A stretch of 64,000 nucleotides of DNA from Chryseobacterium sp. JM1 (GTDB lineage: Bacteria; Bacteroidota; Bacteroidia; Flavobacteriales; Weeksellaceae): the NCBI RefSeq assembly GCF_000737715.1, contig NZ_JPRN01000017.1, positions 1-64,000 on the forward strand, read 5' to 3'. Below are positions 25,728-34,549 of this stretch, in pieces. The position numbers and the translations under genes are program-made. The notes beneath the pieces were generated by a model. The model had not been told where the DNA came from, did no database searches, and worked only from the letters and a program-made list of their open reading frames with translations. Position 1 is the stretch's first letter. Every line of letters begins with the position of its first letter.

Positions 25728-27194
25728 ATGAAAAAAATTCTCTTATTTCTAGGATTATCCTGTTTATCTACGTTTTCCGCTCAGGAAAATTTGTTAGATC
25801 CGAACTACGGGCAAAACAACGGTACTTCGATTTTTGCATTTTACACCAATGGACAGCCCAGCGGTGGTCTTCAAATCCATGACACGACCCAACTTCCGGA
25901 CGGAAAGCTTCTGGCGGTTGGGGCCAGTTTTTATGCCCGCTTTACAGCAAATGGACTTTTAGATCCAACTTTTAATAATGGGTTGGGATATAAACTGATC
26001 TCTCCTGCCCATACCTATAATATGGTAGAACCTGCCGGAGACGGTAATTATATTGTGCTGGATGGCAGTACAGGCGGACAAATCTTAAAAATAGACGAAA
26101 ACGGAAATTCTGTAAACGGTTTTACCACTTATAACGCATCCGGGGACTATGTGGATATGCATATTGATCCCAGTGGGAAAATTTATGTTATAAGGAGGGT
26201 CAGTAATAATCACTTCTTAGTCCGCCTGCTTCCCAATGGTCTTGTGGATACAACATTTGCGAATAACGGGGAGATCGCGTTAGGTTCAACTTACCAGTAC
26301 AGACAAGTGAAGGTAAATGCCAACAACGAAATCTTTATTGGAGGAAAATATCAGATCGCACAAAACAACCGTTATATGCTGGTTTCAAAATTTGATTCCG
26401 CCGGAAATCTGGTGACTACCTTTGGAACAAACGGGCATTTCACACGCTCTGCAGGAGAGTATGTTGGTGATTATACCCGCCTGGAACTTCTGGAAGACGG
26501 AAAAATACAGGGCTTTACTTCTGGAAGTTTCTGCTTTGGAAATAACTGCTTTGGCCTGATCGCCTACCGTCTTCTTCCCAACGGAACCTTAGATCCTTCC
26601 TATAAAAACGGAGGGGCGTTCGTACTGCCGATACAGTCAAATTCCGATCCTGTAGAAGTAAGACGCATGCCGGATAACTCGTTTATGATCGGAGGAACCG
26701 GTAATCATACGATGTATGCCCTAAGAATGAAGGCTAATGGAGAACTGGACACTTCTTTCGGGGTGGACGGCAAAATCATTACCCCTATTATTGGTACCGG
26801 AAGCTCCTTTGTCTATAATAAGGGTTTTGAATTATATGGAAATTCTATCGTATTGTTTGGCATCTATTCTATTTGGTACGGAGCCCAAACGAAATATGTG
26901 GGGACTGCGCGGAAATATTTCTTCTCTTCAAACAATTTGGCAACAACAGATCCGGAAAAAAGCAGCGACAAGATAAAAATTTACCCCAACCCAGTCGGAA
27001 ACAATCTGCAATTCACATCCAATGTTCCTGTCAACGGATTTGAAATCTATGATATGAATGGGAAAAGAATTATGCATTCTGCCACTCCTGTAAAAAATAA
27101 TTTCATCAATGTGAATGCCCTGAATTCCGGAAATTATATTCTTAAGCTGGAAACTTCGAAGGAAGTCATTACGGCCAAGTTTATTAAGGAATAA
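25728..27194 (+). CDS. Secreted delta-60-repeat protein with type IX sorting tail
   Basis: 488 residues with a signal peptide (MKKILLFLGLSCLSTFSAQE), about six repeats of ~55 residues with the pattern LLPNGxLDxxFxxNG (LLPNGLVDTTFANNGEIAL, MKANGELDTSFGVDGKI), and a C-terminal IYPNPVGNNLQF...NYILKLETSKEVITAKFIKE type tail typical of type IX secretion. The repeats match delta-60 beta-propeller-like modules. It is probably exported to or anchored on the cell surface. Ligand or enzyme activity is unknown. Monocistronic. Confidence 0.85.
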   Translation: MKKILLFLGLSCLSTFSAQENLLDPNYGQNNGTSIFAFYTNGQPSGGLQIHDTTQLPDGKLLAVGASFYARFTANGLLDPTFNNGLGYKLISPAHTYNMVEPAGDGNYIVLDGSTGGQILKIDENGNSVNGFTTYNASGDYVDMHIDPSGKIYVIRRVSNNHFLVRLLPNGLVDTTFANNGEIALGSTYQYRQVKVNANNEIFIGGKYQIAQNNRYMLVSKFDSAGNLVTTFGTNGHFTRSAGEYVGDYTRLELLEDGKIQGFTSGSFCFGNNCFGLIAYRLLPNGTLDPSYKNGGAFVLPIQSNSDPVEVRRMPDNSFMIGGTGNHTMYALRMKANGELDTSFGVDGKIITPIIGTGSSFVYNKGFELYGNSIVLFGIYSIWYGAQTKYVGTARKYFFSSNNLATTDPEKSSDKIKIYPNPVGNNLQFTSNVPVNGFEIYDMNGKRIMHSATPVKNNFINVNALNSGNYILKLETSKEVITAKFIKE

Positions 27195-27232
27195 GACATC
27201 ATTTCAGTTACAAGGCTTTAAGATTGACAGGT

Positions 27233-27274
27233 GTGAATGGTGAATTTTGCTTCGCAAGTGAATGGTGAATTTTG
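27233..27274. repeat. 17-bp direct repeat with heptad substructure
   Basis: GTGAATGGTGAATTTTG occurs at 27233-27249 and again at 27258-27274, separated by CTTCGCAA. Within each copy GTGAATG/GTGAATT is a heptad pair. It lies between two genes and is non-coding. It belongs to the class of periodic intergenic repeats in this window. Confidence 0.65.
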
Positions 27275-27381
27275 AGACATATATGAGATTTTAAAGTATA
27301 AAATTAACATTTATTATATGATTCACGATATTGAGAAATAATTGTTTTATGTAACTTTACCATCACTAAATTTTTAAACAC

Positions 27382-27576
27382 ATGAAAAACAAAACATTAA
27401 AATTAGCTCTGGCTTCTTTACTATTAATGAGCGTAGTTTCTTTTGCAAAAGAAATCAATCAAAACAAAAACAACACCACTACCCATAATGATGGGCCAAA
27501 AGGAAAAGGACCAATTGGTACCACTACTCCACCGGACGACACCATCGATCCTACAAAACCAGACAGACCGAGATAG
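27382..27576 (+). CDS. Small secreted Pro/Thr-rich protein
   Basis: 64 residues: signal peptide MKNKTLKLALASLLLMSVVSFA, then a hydrophilic Asn/Thr/Pro-rich tail (THNDGPKGKGPIGTTTPPDD). No domain. The signal peptide and a terminator directly downstream support a real gene; function unknown. Confidence 0.65.
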   Translation: MKNKTLKLALASLLLMSVVSFAKEINQNKNNTTTHNDGPKGKGPIGTTTPPDDTIDPTKPDRPR

Positions 27577-27641
27577 CATACAACACATACAATCTTTCCT
27601 AACAGCACGGCATTTTGCCCGAAGCTATGTAGATATAAACC

Positions 27642-27670
27642 AATCCAGAAATCAGTTTTCTGGATTTTCT
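27642..27670 (+). terminator. Terminator after the small secreted protein gene
   Basis: AATCCAGAAA (27642-27651) pairs with TTTCTGGATT (27657-27666) and is followed by TTCTTGTTTT. Confidence 0.75.
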
Positions 27671-27691
27671 TGTTTTCAGAAAGATGTAGCC

Positions 27692-28279
27692 TTATTCATT
27701 GGGATCAAAGTCTTCTGCCCACTCTATAATATCCGTATTATGAGTAGAAAAAATAATGACGGCACTATCGCCTGCTTTATCATCTTTTTGAGATAAATCT
27801 GCAGAATATTTTTCACCATCCAGATAGAAATCGAAAAATGCATAACGAGATTCTTTTCCTTTGTAGTCTATAGCTTTTATTTTCACTTTCTGAGTCACTC
27901 CGTAATTTGTCAGTTGGTATTTTTCGTGATTATTGGCGGAAATGACTAATCCAAAAACGGTGGCTCCACAAAAAATAAAAAATAGGGAGAGATAACAGAT
28001 ATTTACCATTTGAACTTTCTTCGGACCTATAGTGTTTTTTAGAATCTGATATTTATGCTTGTCTGAAAGGGTTGAAAAACTAATATCCGCTTGGGTCGGA
28101 ATCATCATTTTGGTCAGAGCGATACTTAAAAAAAGGGAGCCAATGGGAATGAGAAAAAAGGCTACTAGTCCTAAAAATCTTGCCCCGCTACCCGTCCACC
28201 AAACATTAAACCCAATAAATGCTCCTAATACAATAGTGAAGAGGCTGAGTAAGATATTTTTTATGTTTTCTTTTGACAT
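27692..28279 (-). CDS. Membrane protein of unknown function (DUF3592-like size and layout)
   Basis: 195 residues with three hydrophobic segments (about 10-28, 34-58 and 98-118) and a C-terminal ~65-residue beta-rich domain (KVKIKAIDYKGKESRYAFFDF). A TM pair plus a soluble beta domain resembles DUF3592-type proteins, but identity is not established. Before island insertion this gene would have lain directly behind the tRNA and its terminator. Confidence 0.65.
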   Translation of the reverse strand: MSKENIKNILLSLFTIVLGAFIGFNVWWTGSGARFLGLVAFFLIPIGSLFLSIALTKMMIPTQADISFSTLSDKHKYQILKNTIGPKKVQMVNICYLSLFFIFCGATVFGLVISANNHEKYQLTNYGVTQKVKIKAIDYKGKESRYAFFDFYLDGEKYSADLSQKDDKAGDSAVIIFSTHNTDIIEWAEDFDPNE

Positions 28280-28296
28280 AGCTTGTATTGAGCGGG

Positions 28297-28304
28297 CAAA
28301 GATA
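28297..28304 (-). promoter_or_regulatory. -7 box of the 195-residue membrane protein gene
   Basis: Minus-strand TATCTTTG matches TAnnTTTG, 17 bases before the ATG at 28279. Confidence 0.5.
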
Positions 28305-28373
28305 TCTCTTTTAGGTAGCGGAAAAGAGAGTCATCAGAACTAAATCCTATATTATTTTCTAGCAACAACATAT

Positions 28374-28401
28374 AAAAAAACACCTACATTACTGTAAGTG
28401 T
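28374..28401 (-). terminator. Displaced terminator of the tRNA gene
   Basis: On the minus strand CACTTACA-gtaa-TGTAGGTG (one G-T pair) is followed by TTTTTTT. It sits directly beyond the left copy of the tRNA 3' end, where the terminator of the uninterrupted tRNA gene would have been. Confidence 0.7.
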
Positions 28402-28410
28402 CAATTTATT

Positions 28411-28432
28411 GTGGTCCCACCTGGGCTCGAAC
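28411..28432. repeat. Left attachment-site repeat of the island
   Basis: An exact 22-bp copy of the last bases of the tRNA gene at 34825-34898. It covers the acceptor 3' strand and part of the T arm, the usual crossover region for tRNA-targeting tyrosine recombinases. Confidence 0.8.
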
Positions 28433-28507
28433 TTTTTTTATTTTTTCCTTTATTTAATGGTAGTCTAGCAATTCATGAAATTAGAGGGGAGAAAAATAGG
28501 GAATATT

Positions 28508-28723
28508 CTAATCTATTTCACTAATTTTAGGGGTATGTCTTACCACTTCGTCTATAGTAATAATCGTTGCCTGAAAATCTCCTTCTCTTTCTAATTTTAC
28601 AGTAAGCCATTTTCCACTTATTGAAGTTACTTCCCAGTCAAGATCAAAATTACTTTGAAACTCCTTCGAGCGAAAATAAACTTCATCACCAACATTTATA
28701 TCTTCAATTTTATATATACTCAT
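28508..28723 (-). CDS. Small beta-rich protein of unknown function in the island
   Basis: 71 residues, no signal peptide. The order GDEVYFRSKEF, DLDWEVTSISGKWLTVKL, REGDFQATIITID suggests a compact SH3- or KOW-like barrel. It has its own TATATTTG box and lies 57 bases beyond the caspase-like gene, so it may be independently expressed. Function is unknown. Confidence 0.6.
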   Translation of the reverse strand: MSIYKIEDINVGDEVYFRSKEFQSNFDLDWEVTSISGKWLTVKLEREGDFQATIITIDEVVRHTPKISEID

Positions 28724-28739
28724 AATAATTATTTTACTA

Positions 28740-28747
28740 CAAATATA
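28740..28747 (-). promoter_or_regulatory. -7 box of the 71-residue island gene
   Basis: Minus-strand TATATTTG matches TAnnTTTG, 16 bases ahead of the ATG at 28723. Confidence 0.5.
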
Positions 28748-28780
28748 AAATTATCTTTAAAATTTGACCTATAAGTAATA

Positions 28781-29389
28781 CTACGTCATTTTCGCTATCG
28801 AATGTGTAGAATCTCCTTTAAGAGTTAAAGCATTTTTATTAGAAAGAAGATGAGCTGCTCCAAAGAAATCATTTTCATAATTATCTATAGCTTCATCATA
28901 TTTTTCCTTCATCATATTAATAACCTCTCCTCCTTCATTTCCTTCTAAAAAAAGTTTAAAACCAAAATTAGCACATTCAACAAAAGGTTTTCTGTTAAAG
29001 TCCCAAACGGTAAATTCTTCATTATATCCAATATAACAATAGCATTCATTATCTACCAAAGTTTGCCCTAAACTTTTCCCAGTCTTACATGAGCATGTAT
29101 AGAAAAACGTTTTTTTAAATTTTTCAATATTTAATTTTTCAGATATATATGGAATCGTTCCTTTTTTAAGCAGTTCAGTTTCAGAACCGTGGGAATATGC
29201 TAAAAAAATAAAAGCTTTATCTGCAGGTACCGTAAAGGATATAGCGGCTTCATTTAATTGATTACTTTTAATATACTTTGCTCCACAATTAGCATCTTTT
29301 TCGATTATTTCAAGCTCCTGTAAACACTCACTAAAAAAATCGCCTAGGCAATCATCTAATTCATCAACGGCAATAATAACTTCTGTCAT
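28781..29389 (-). CDS. Caspase/CHAT-like cysteine peptidase candidate, last gene of the methyltransferase operon
   Basis: 202 residues, soluble. A hydrophobic strand ends in FLAYSHGSE (His67-Gly68) and a second in FFYTCSCKTGKSLG (Cys101, with Cys99 nearby), the order and spacing of the His/Cys dyad in caspase-fold (C14/CHAT) peptidases, where HG and CxTG follow beta strands. CYCYIGYNEEF then continues the fold. The gene overlaps the receiver-domain gene by four bases. In a defence setting it would be the effector, activated to cleave host proteins. Both the fold and the role are inferences from these motifs. Confidence 0.65.
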   Translation of the reverse strand: MTEVIIAVDELDDCLGDFFSECLQELEIIEKDANCGAKYIKSNQLNEAAISFTVPADKAFIFLAYSHGSETELLKKGTIPYISEKLNIEKFKKTFFYTCSCKTGKSLGQTLVDNECYCYIGYNEEFTVWDFNRKPFVECANFGFKLFLEGNEGGEVINMMKEKYDEAIDNYENDFFGAAHLLSNKNALTLKGDSTHSIAKMT

Positions 29390-30009
29390 GAGATTTTTTC
29401 CTTATTTCTCATTATAAGTTCAATTGTAAGGGCATTTACCTTACGAACAAAATCTTTACCTACATTTGAATCTAATCGAATCTCTTTTAGTATATCTTTA
29501 AGGGTATATTGCGCAGTCTCGGTTATTAAAATCGGTTTTGTATCTTCTAATTTATTAATCATCAACCAATCTTCAATAGCAGCGTCCACTCTCATATCAA
29601 TACTATTAACAGCCTCATCAATTAATTCAATTATTGATTTATAATCCGTAGTAAATTTTTCGAGCTTAAATAAATCTTTATTAATTAATATTTTAAGTTC
29701 TTCTTCAGAAAAGTCAGTAATACTATTTGCTGAAATTAAAACAATATATACTAAAGCCGTTTTTTCTCTGATTTTTTCAAAAACTTTTAGCCCTGAAATA
29801 TCATCTTTATCTTTGAAATTCTTATCTAGCAAAACGACCATTTTTTTTCCGAGATTTTCAAGAACATAATTTAAACCTTCCTGAGAATGTTTAAAAAAGA
29901 TTACATTTTCATCCGAATATTTATCTTTTAACATTACAATTAAAGGATAATCTTCATCCATATCATCATGGACAACAACTATTTTCGTAGAAATTAATTC
30001 CGATGTCAT
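29386..30009 (-). CDS. Response-regulator receiver-domain protein
   Basis: 207 residues. Residues ~8-125 fit a receiver domain: acidic pair DD (15-16), phospho-acceptor candidate Asp62 in VVLLDKNFK, Ser93 in IVLISANS, and a Lys near 111. The C-terminal ~80 residues are helical and contain no recognisable DNA-binding motif, so it may signal by protein contact. The start lies two bases after the stop of the kinase-like gene, and the end overlaps the caspase-like gene by four bases. The likely partner is the histidine kinase-like module upstream and the likely target the caspase-like protein. Confidence 0.75.
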   Translation of the reverse strand: MTSELISTKIVVVHDDMDEDYPLIVMLKDKYSDENVIFFKHSQEGLNYVLENLGKKMVVLLDKNFKDKDDISGLKVFEKIREKTALVYIVLISANSITDFSEEELKILINKDLFKLEKFTTDYKSIIELIDEAVNSIDMRVDAAIEDWLMINKLEDTKPILITETAQYTLKDILKEIRLDSNVGKDFVRKVNALTIELIMRNKEKIS

Positions 30010-30011
30010 TT

Positions 30012-32153
30012 TTATTTATTAAATGGTATAGTTATTTTAAAAGTTGCTCCCGTCGGCTTAAATTCGTTCTCAACAACCTCTATATTTCCTTTTAAAGATT
30101 TAAGTATTGAACTTACTATATATAAACCAATTCCTGCTCCTCCAAACTCAGCAGTTCTAGTATTAAATAGTCCAAAAATCCATTCTTTATCATTTTCATT
30201 AATCCCCTCTCCATTATCAGAAAAATAAATAATAAAATTATCTGTATCAAGATAGCCTGTACATTTAATTTTTTTATCGTCAGTATTTTTCAAAGCTTTA
30301 AGAGAATTAGAAACTAAATTCTGGAATATGTCTTGAAAAGCCTTTTTATTAGTTTCTATAATAAAATTATCTTTTATATCTATTTCTAAAGAAACTCCTG
30401 TAGTATTAAACAGACTTTCATATTGTTTTTTAAGAAGGTCAGTAATTAATTCAGAAATATTAAACTCTTCGGTATTTCCATCAATATTTGCAAAGCTTAA
30501 CATAAAATCTGTTACAGAAATTAAATTATCCATTTCTTTATAAATTGATATAGCATATAAACTATAATATTTATCAAATTTAGGATTAGGATAATTTTCT
30601 TTTATAAATTCAGCTAAGTGTTTCACTTTAGCAATAGAAGTTCTTACAGCATGGGCTATCATGGAAGCGTATTCCTGCATAGAAACTAAGCTATACAAAA
30701 CCTTTTCCTTGCGCTCAACTTCCTTCTGATACCTTTTTTGCTCAGATACACTTTTATTTATTAAATTATGAGCTTCTTTAGTTCTGAATTTTAAATCAAT
30801 TAATAATTTATTTATTCTATCATTTTGAACTACTTCTGCTTCGTTTGCTAAAGAATCTAATTCTTTCTCAAAGAGTTTAATATCTTTCCCTGCAACAATT
30901 AATTCATTTTCTACGGTAGACCTTTTTTGCGTTCTTTCAAAAATCTTTAAGTCTTCAAAAGCTTTTAATTGTTTTAAAATAAATTCTTTTAGTTCACTAT
31001 ATTCTTCATTTGCAGTAAAATCTTGGCGATTAGTAGCATCAATTATTTTTGGATTTTTTTCCTTAGTTATATCAACTACACCAATTACTTCTCTAGTACC
31101 TATTAAATCAAAAGTTCCTCTCCATCTCCTTTTATCAATCCCAAGAATATCTCTTTTTTTATCCGTATCAGCCTCGTATTCTGCAAAGGGAGTGGTTATA
31201 ACACCATCTCTATAAATTTTAATACCGTCAATTCGTGTATCATCATTTCTATAAGCAGCATTATATTTTCTTTTTGCCGATTCATTAAAATAAAAAATTT
31301 TAATTTTTACGGGACCAAATTTTTGAATTGGAGTTTCTCTTTTTTCAACCTTCCCTAATTGATAATTAAAATAAAGGGTTTCCTGCGTATTTTTTAATTC
31401 ATCAAATCCTATTTCGGCATGATGTGAATAGTATTTTATAGGTTCAGCTTTTACTGGCTTATTTTTATAGTCAATAAATTCATTAGAATTAATCCAAATA
31501 TCAAAAGGTGGAGATACAGGATAGAATGGAGATATTAACTTTGAAAGCTCTTTATTTAATCTTTCAATATCATTTTCAGACCATTGCTCAGCAACACTTG
31601 TAATAGTTATTATAGTTCCTTGTTCATTTAAATTCCCAAGCTCATAGAAATACTCATTTTCAACTTCTGTAAATAATGACAATTGAATAGCACCATCTTT
31701 ATCCGATTTTTTTGCTAAATTTTCGTATTCATCCCAATTAATCCTAACAATTAACCACTTATCCGAACCTAATTTTTTTGTTTTAATTTCAATCCTTTCG
31801 CCAAGTTTATCTACGGCAAAACGACCAATGCCCTTTTCTCCAACAAATTTTCTATTAAAGGGAGGGTCAGAATACTGCTGAGTTCTTTTACTATTTGTGC
31901 CTACAACCATCCACTTATTTTCAATATCAGAAAAAGACATTCCAATACCGTTATCTGCTATTACTATTTTGCCGTTATTATTCCTTATTGAAACATTTTC
32001 AAAAGCAACATTTACAGTAGTAGAATTAGCATCATAGCAATTCTTTACTAATTCATAAACAGCAGTAATTCTATCAGTAATAAGGTCTCTACCTAATAAC
32101 CTAAAGGTATTAACATCAAATCGCCACTTTAATATTTGGTCATTCGTAGGCAT
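30012..32153 (-). CDS. Double GHKL ATPase: Hsp90/MORC-like N-terminus plus histidine-kinase-like C-terminus
   Basis: 713 residues. The N-terminal GHKL domain has YELVKNCYDAN (33-43), DNGIGM (67-72) and GEKGIGRFAV (105-114), with the following beta/transducer region. A coiled coil (~410-480) leads to a kinase-like H box, SMIAHAVRTSIAK, and a second GHKL domain with NLVSNSLKAL, DNGEGI and GGAGIGLYIV. No membrane helix or sensor domain is present, so the input is probably cytoplasmic, possibly DNA. It is encoded three bases after the DNA methyltransferase gene and immediately before the receiver gene. Confidence 0.85.
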   Translation of the reverse strand: MPTNDQILKWRFDVNTFRLLGRDLITDRITAVYELVKNCYDANSTTVNVAFENVSIRNNNGKIVIADNGIGMSFSDIENKWMVVGTNSKRTQQYSDPPFNRKFVGEKGIGRFAVDKLGERIEIKTKKLGSDKWLIVRINWDEYENLAKKSDKDGAIQLSLFTEVENEYFYELGNLNEQGTIITITSVAEQWSENDIERLNKELSKLISPFYPVSPPFDIWINSNEFIDYKNKPVKAEPIKYYSHHAEIGFDELKNTQETLYFNYQLGKVEKRETPIQKFGPVKIKIFYFNESAKRKYNAAYRNDDTRIDGIKIYRDGVITTPFAEYEADTDKKRDILGIDKRRWRGTFDLIGTREVIGVVDITKEKNPKIIDATNRQDFTANEEYSELKEFILKQLKAFEDLKIFERTQKRSTVENELIVAGKDIKLFEKELDSLANEAEVVQNDRINKLLIDLKFRTKEAHNLINKSVSEQKRYQKEVERKEKVLYSLVSMQEYASMIAHAVRTSIAKVKHLAEFIKENYPNPKFDKYYSLYAISIYKEMDNLISVTDFMLSFANIDGNTEEFNISELITDLLKKQYESLFNTTGVSLEIDIKDNFIIETNKKAFQDIFQNLVSNSLKALKNTDDKKIKCTGYLDTDNFIIYFSDNGEGINENDKEWIFGLFNTRTAEFGGAGIGLYIVSSILKSLKGNIEVVENEFKPTGATFKITIPFNK

Positions 32154-32156
32154 AAC

Positions 32157-33257
32157 CTAGTTTGTATAATTAATTTCGCTTAAATGCTGTTTAATACTTT
32201 TAGCTATAGCAACACCCAATTCAACAGGAACAGCATTTCCAATTTGCCTTGCAATAGCAGGAGAAGACATTGGCTTTGCAGGATCTATAAAATCATAATC
32301 CTCAGGAAAACTCTGAAACAATGCAGCTTCTCTTAAAGAAATAGCTCTATCCTGTTCAGGATGCCCAAATCTTCCATTTCCCAAGCCAATACAATATGTT
32401 GTCATTGTTGGGGCAACATCATTCCATTTCATCCTACCATAAACACTTCTAAAAGATTTACCAGATTCTTTTTTATGACATTCTAACCAAAGGCTTTCGT
32501 CCCAATCTTTCCAAGAGCCCCCCTCCTTTGTTGCTTGAATTCTTTTTTTATTCAAATCAGTTAGCTTTCTTGCTCTATGAAGCATATCATCAGGATGACA
32601 AACTCCGTCTTCTATAGCAGGTAAATGACCAATAGCATCTTTTACAGTAACATATTTACCGTTTTGAATAGTTTTATCTATCAACTTAATTTCACCTAGT
32701 CTTGACGCTAAAAGAAGAAGCCTTTTTCTTCTTTGGGCTACTCCAAAATCTTGAGCATTAACAATCGACCAAGAAACATGATAATTATTTATTTTTAAGT
32801 TTTCGACAAAATCATTGAATACTTTTCCTTTATCAAATGTAACTAATAAAGGGACATTTTCCATCGAAACTATATCAGGAAGGGTTTCTTCAATTAATTT
32901 TGCAAAAGAATATAGAAGCTTCCATTTTTCATCATTAGTTTTCAGTTTAGTTTGATTAGAGCTTCTACTATTATAGATAGAGAAAGGTTGACAAGGAGCG
33001 CAGCCAATTAAAATTTTACGTTTTGTTTTATCAAATATTTTATCTAATTGCTCACCTGTAACCTTCGTAATATCTTCATGATAAAATTTCGCATTATTAT
33101 TCTTTTCAAAAGCATAACTGCAGGTATTATCAAAATCTATACCCGCATCCACCTGAAAATTCTCTTTAACAAAGCCGTGAGTTAATCCCCCAACTCCACA
33201 AAAAAGATCAACGACAGAAAAATCCTCTATATTAAGATTTTTATCCTTTAATACCAT
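32157..33257 (-). CDS. DNA (cytosine-5) methyltransferase
   Basis: 366 residues with all main C5-MTase motifs: VVDLFCGVGG (I), CAPCQPFS with the catalytic Cys (IV), ENVP (VI), QRRKRLL (VIII), and QIGNAVPVELG (X), with a target-recognition region between about 200 and 300. The recognition sequence cannot be read from the protein. No restriction endonuclease is encoded beside it. It starts the operon, whose promoter TACTTTTG lies 50 bases upstream. As first gene it may mark host DNA so that the downstream kinase and caspase-like proteins respond only to unmethylated DNA; this is inference. Confidence 0.92.
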   Translation of the reverse strand: MVLKDKNLNIEDFSVVDLFCGVGGLTHGFVKENFQVDAGIDFDNTCSYAFEKNNNAKFYHEDITKVTGEQLDKIFDKTKRKILIGCAPCQPFSIYNSRSSNQTKLKTNDEKWKLLYSFAKLIEETLPDIVSMENVPLLVTFDKGKVFNDFVENLKINNYHVSWSIVNAQDFGVAQRRKRLLLLASRLGEIKLIDKTIQNGKYVTVKDAIGHLPAIEDGVCHPDDMLHRARKLTDLNKKRIQATKEGGSWKDWDESLWLECHKKESGKSFRSVYGRMKWNDVAPTMTTYCIGLGNGRFGHPEQDRAISLREAALFQSFPEDYDFIDPAKPMSSPAIARQIGNAVPVELGVAIAKSIKQHLSEINYTN

Positions 33258-33306
33258 ATTGATTATTACAAATTAATTTTACAAGATAACGCTTTTTTTA
33301 AACCTG

Positions 33307-33314
33307 CAAAAGTA
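33307..33314 (-). promoter_or_regulatory. -7 box of the methyltransferase operon
   Basis: Minus-strand TACTTTTG matches TAnnTTTG; the leader to the ATG at 33257 is about 45 bases. Confidence 0.5.
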
Positions 33315-33364
33315 AAAAATAAAACTTAACATTCTAGGTCAAAAAAAACATTCTTTTTATGGTT

Positions 33365-33691
33365 TTACTCACCTTCTAAGTTAAATATGTACTTCTTTAA
33401 ATCAGCTAAAATTTTACTCATATCATTAGAAAAGTATCTCAAAGTAAATGTTTCTTCAAGAGAAATGACCCTTTCATAATCAGTTCTATCATCTCCACCT
33501 GTAATAATATTATAAAAAATATCATTTTCAGTAATCAAATTTTCAGCTCTCCTTATTAGAAAATTCAGTCTCGATTCAATACTTCTTTTATTTTTTGTAT
33601 TAGCATTTTTATAGTCATAATAAACATCATCAAAATCATTTAATATCTTAATCAATGTTTCATAATTATTTTCTAATTCAGATTTTTCCAT
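33365..33691 (-). CDS. Unknown small helical protein in the island
   Basis: 108 residues, acidic, predicted almost entirely helical (EKSELENNYETLIKILND at the start). No domain is recognised. It precedes the methyltransferase operon by ~107 bases in the same direction; a role as regulator or antitoxin-like partner is possible but unsupported. Confidence 0.55.
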   Translation of the reverse strand: MEKSELENNYETLIKILNDFDDVYYDYKNANTKNKRSIESRLNFLIRRAENLITENDIFYNIITGGDDRTDYERVISLEETFTLRYFSNDMSKILADLKKYIFNLEGE

Positions 33692-33876
33692 AATATTAGT
33701 TTTTAATTATTAAATATTTTCAAACAATAAAAATCAATTAAAATTTTTTAAAGGTCAATTTATATTAAAGTAAGTTTTAAATTGATTTTCGAGACACATC
33801 CAAGAGATTAGAAAACATATTTGACATTTACGTCAAAAAATTCGCAAAGAGGTCTACTATCTTAGTCTTATACTAA

Positions 33877-33906
33877 TTTACGTCTAATATATATCTTATA
33901 TATAAA
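33877..33906. repeat. AT-rich 30-bp direct repeat, copy 1
   Basis: Starts TTTACGTCTAATATATAT and matches copy 2 at 34550-34579 in 28 of 30 positions. It has an internal quasi-palindrome of alternating T and A. The two copies flank the small secreted-protein gene at 33918-34169. Confidence 0.6.
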
Positions 33907-33917
33907 CCTCAGGAAAG

Positions 33918-34169
33918 TTAGTTTTTATATAAAGTAAGTCGTATCTGGTCAAAACCACCTTTTCCTTTAAAACGAAAAGACTTTACATCAAAAGAAGGCT
34001 TTTCCGTTGACAGAACAGCGGAATTAACAATTACAGAACTCGGAGATTTGGGAGCAGGATTTTTATTTAAAGGGGGAGTAAGGTTCGGTATACCCAGAAA
34101 ATCAGGTATCTGCGAAAATCCTTTTATTCCTAAGAGAATAAAAATCAAAACAGTAAAATTAATTTTCAT
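33918..34169 (-). CDS. Small secreted protein of unknown function in the island
   Basis: 83 residues with a signal peptide (MKINFTVLIFILLGIKGFSQ) and a Pro/Lys-rich mature part (TPPLNKNPAPKSPSS) ending in a basic beta-like segment (FRFKGKGGFDQIRLTLYKN). A TAGATTTG box lies ~53 bases upstream. No homologous family is recognised. The mature part is short and could be a periplasmic or surface peptide. Confidence 0.5.
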   Translation of the reverse strand: MKINFTVLIFILLGIKGFSQIPDFLGIPNLTPPLNKNPAPKSPSSVIVNSAVLSTEKPSFDVKSFRFKGKGGFDQIRLTLYKN

Positions 34170-34221
34170 TATTTTAAATCATCATTTTGTTTATAGCATC
34201 AGCAATAAATTATTTTCTTTA

Positions 34222-34229
34222 CAAATCTA
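34222..34229 (-). promoter_or_regulatory. -7 box of the small secreted protein gene
   Basis: Minus-strand TAGATTTG matches TAnnTTTG. Confidence 0.4.
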
Positions 34230-34549
34230 TTTCGCAAAAGCGACAAAAGTCGTCGTAACATTTATTTTTTTGCCTAATCATATCGGCAGAGGTAATTTTA
34301 TACTCATATTATCTTTAACGTGAGTTTTCGGTACTTTCCAACTCTTCTACTTGCATTCCCGAATCTTCTTCAAGTCAAAAAGATGAAATCTCCTCTAAAT
34401 ATTCCTATTTTTCAATTCTTAGTATCATATAATCTTAGTAGGTAACATTTACTTGCTTTCCTTGCATTCGGTCTTATATCTTTTCTTTTATTATTTAAGT
34501 TAAGTATATCTTGCTTTTACTTACATTCTACTTGTGCTATTTTTCACCT

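Noticed and set aside
27443..27796. 117-codon frame overlapping the small secreted protein and the membrane protein gene
   Set aside because: It runs through a terminator and into the antisense strand of another gene.
32157..33257. Classical type II restriction-modification system
   Set aside because: No endonuclease gene is adjacent; the downstream genes encode GHKL, receiver and caspase-like proteins.
34048..34323. 91-codon plus-strand frame opposite the small secreted protein
   Set aside because: The minus-strand gene has a clear signal peptide and promoter; the plus-strand frame has neither.
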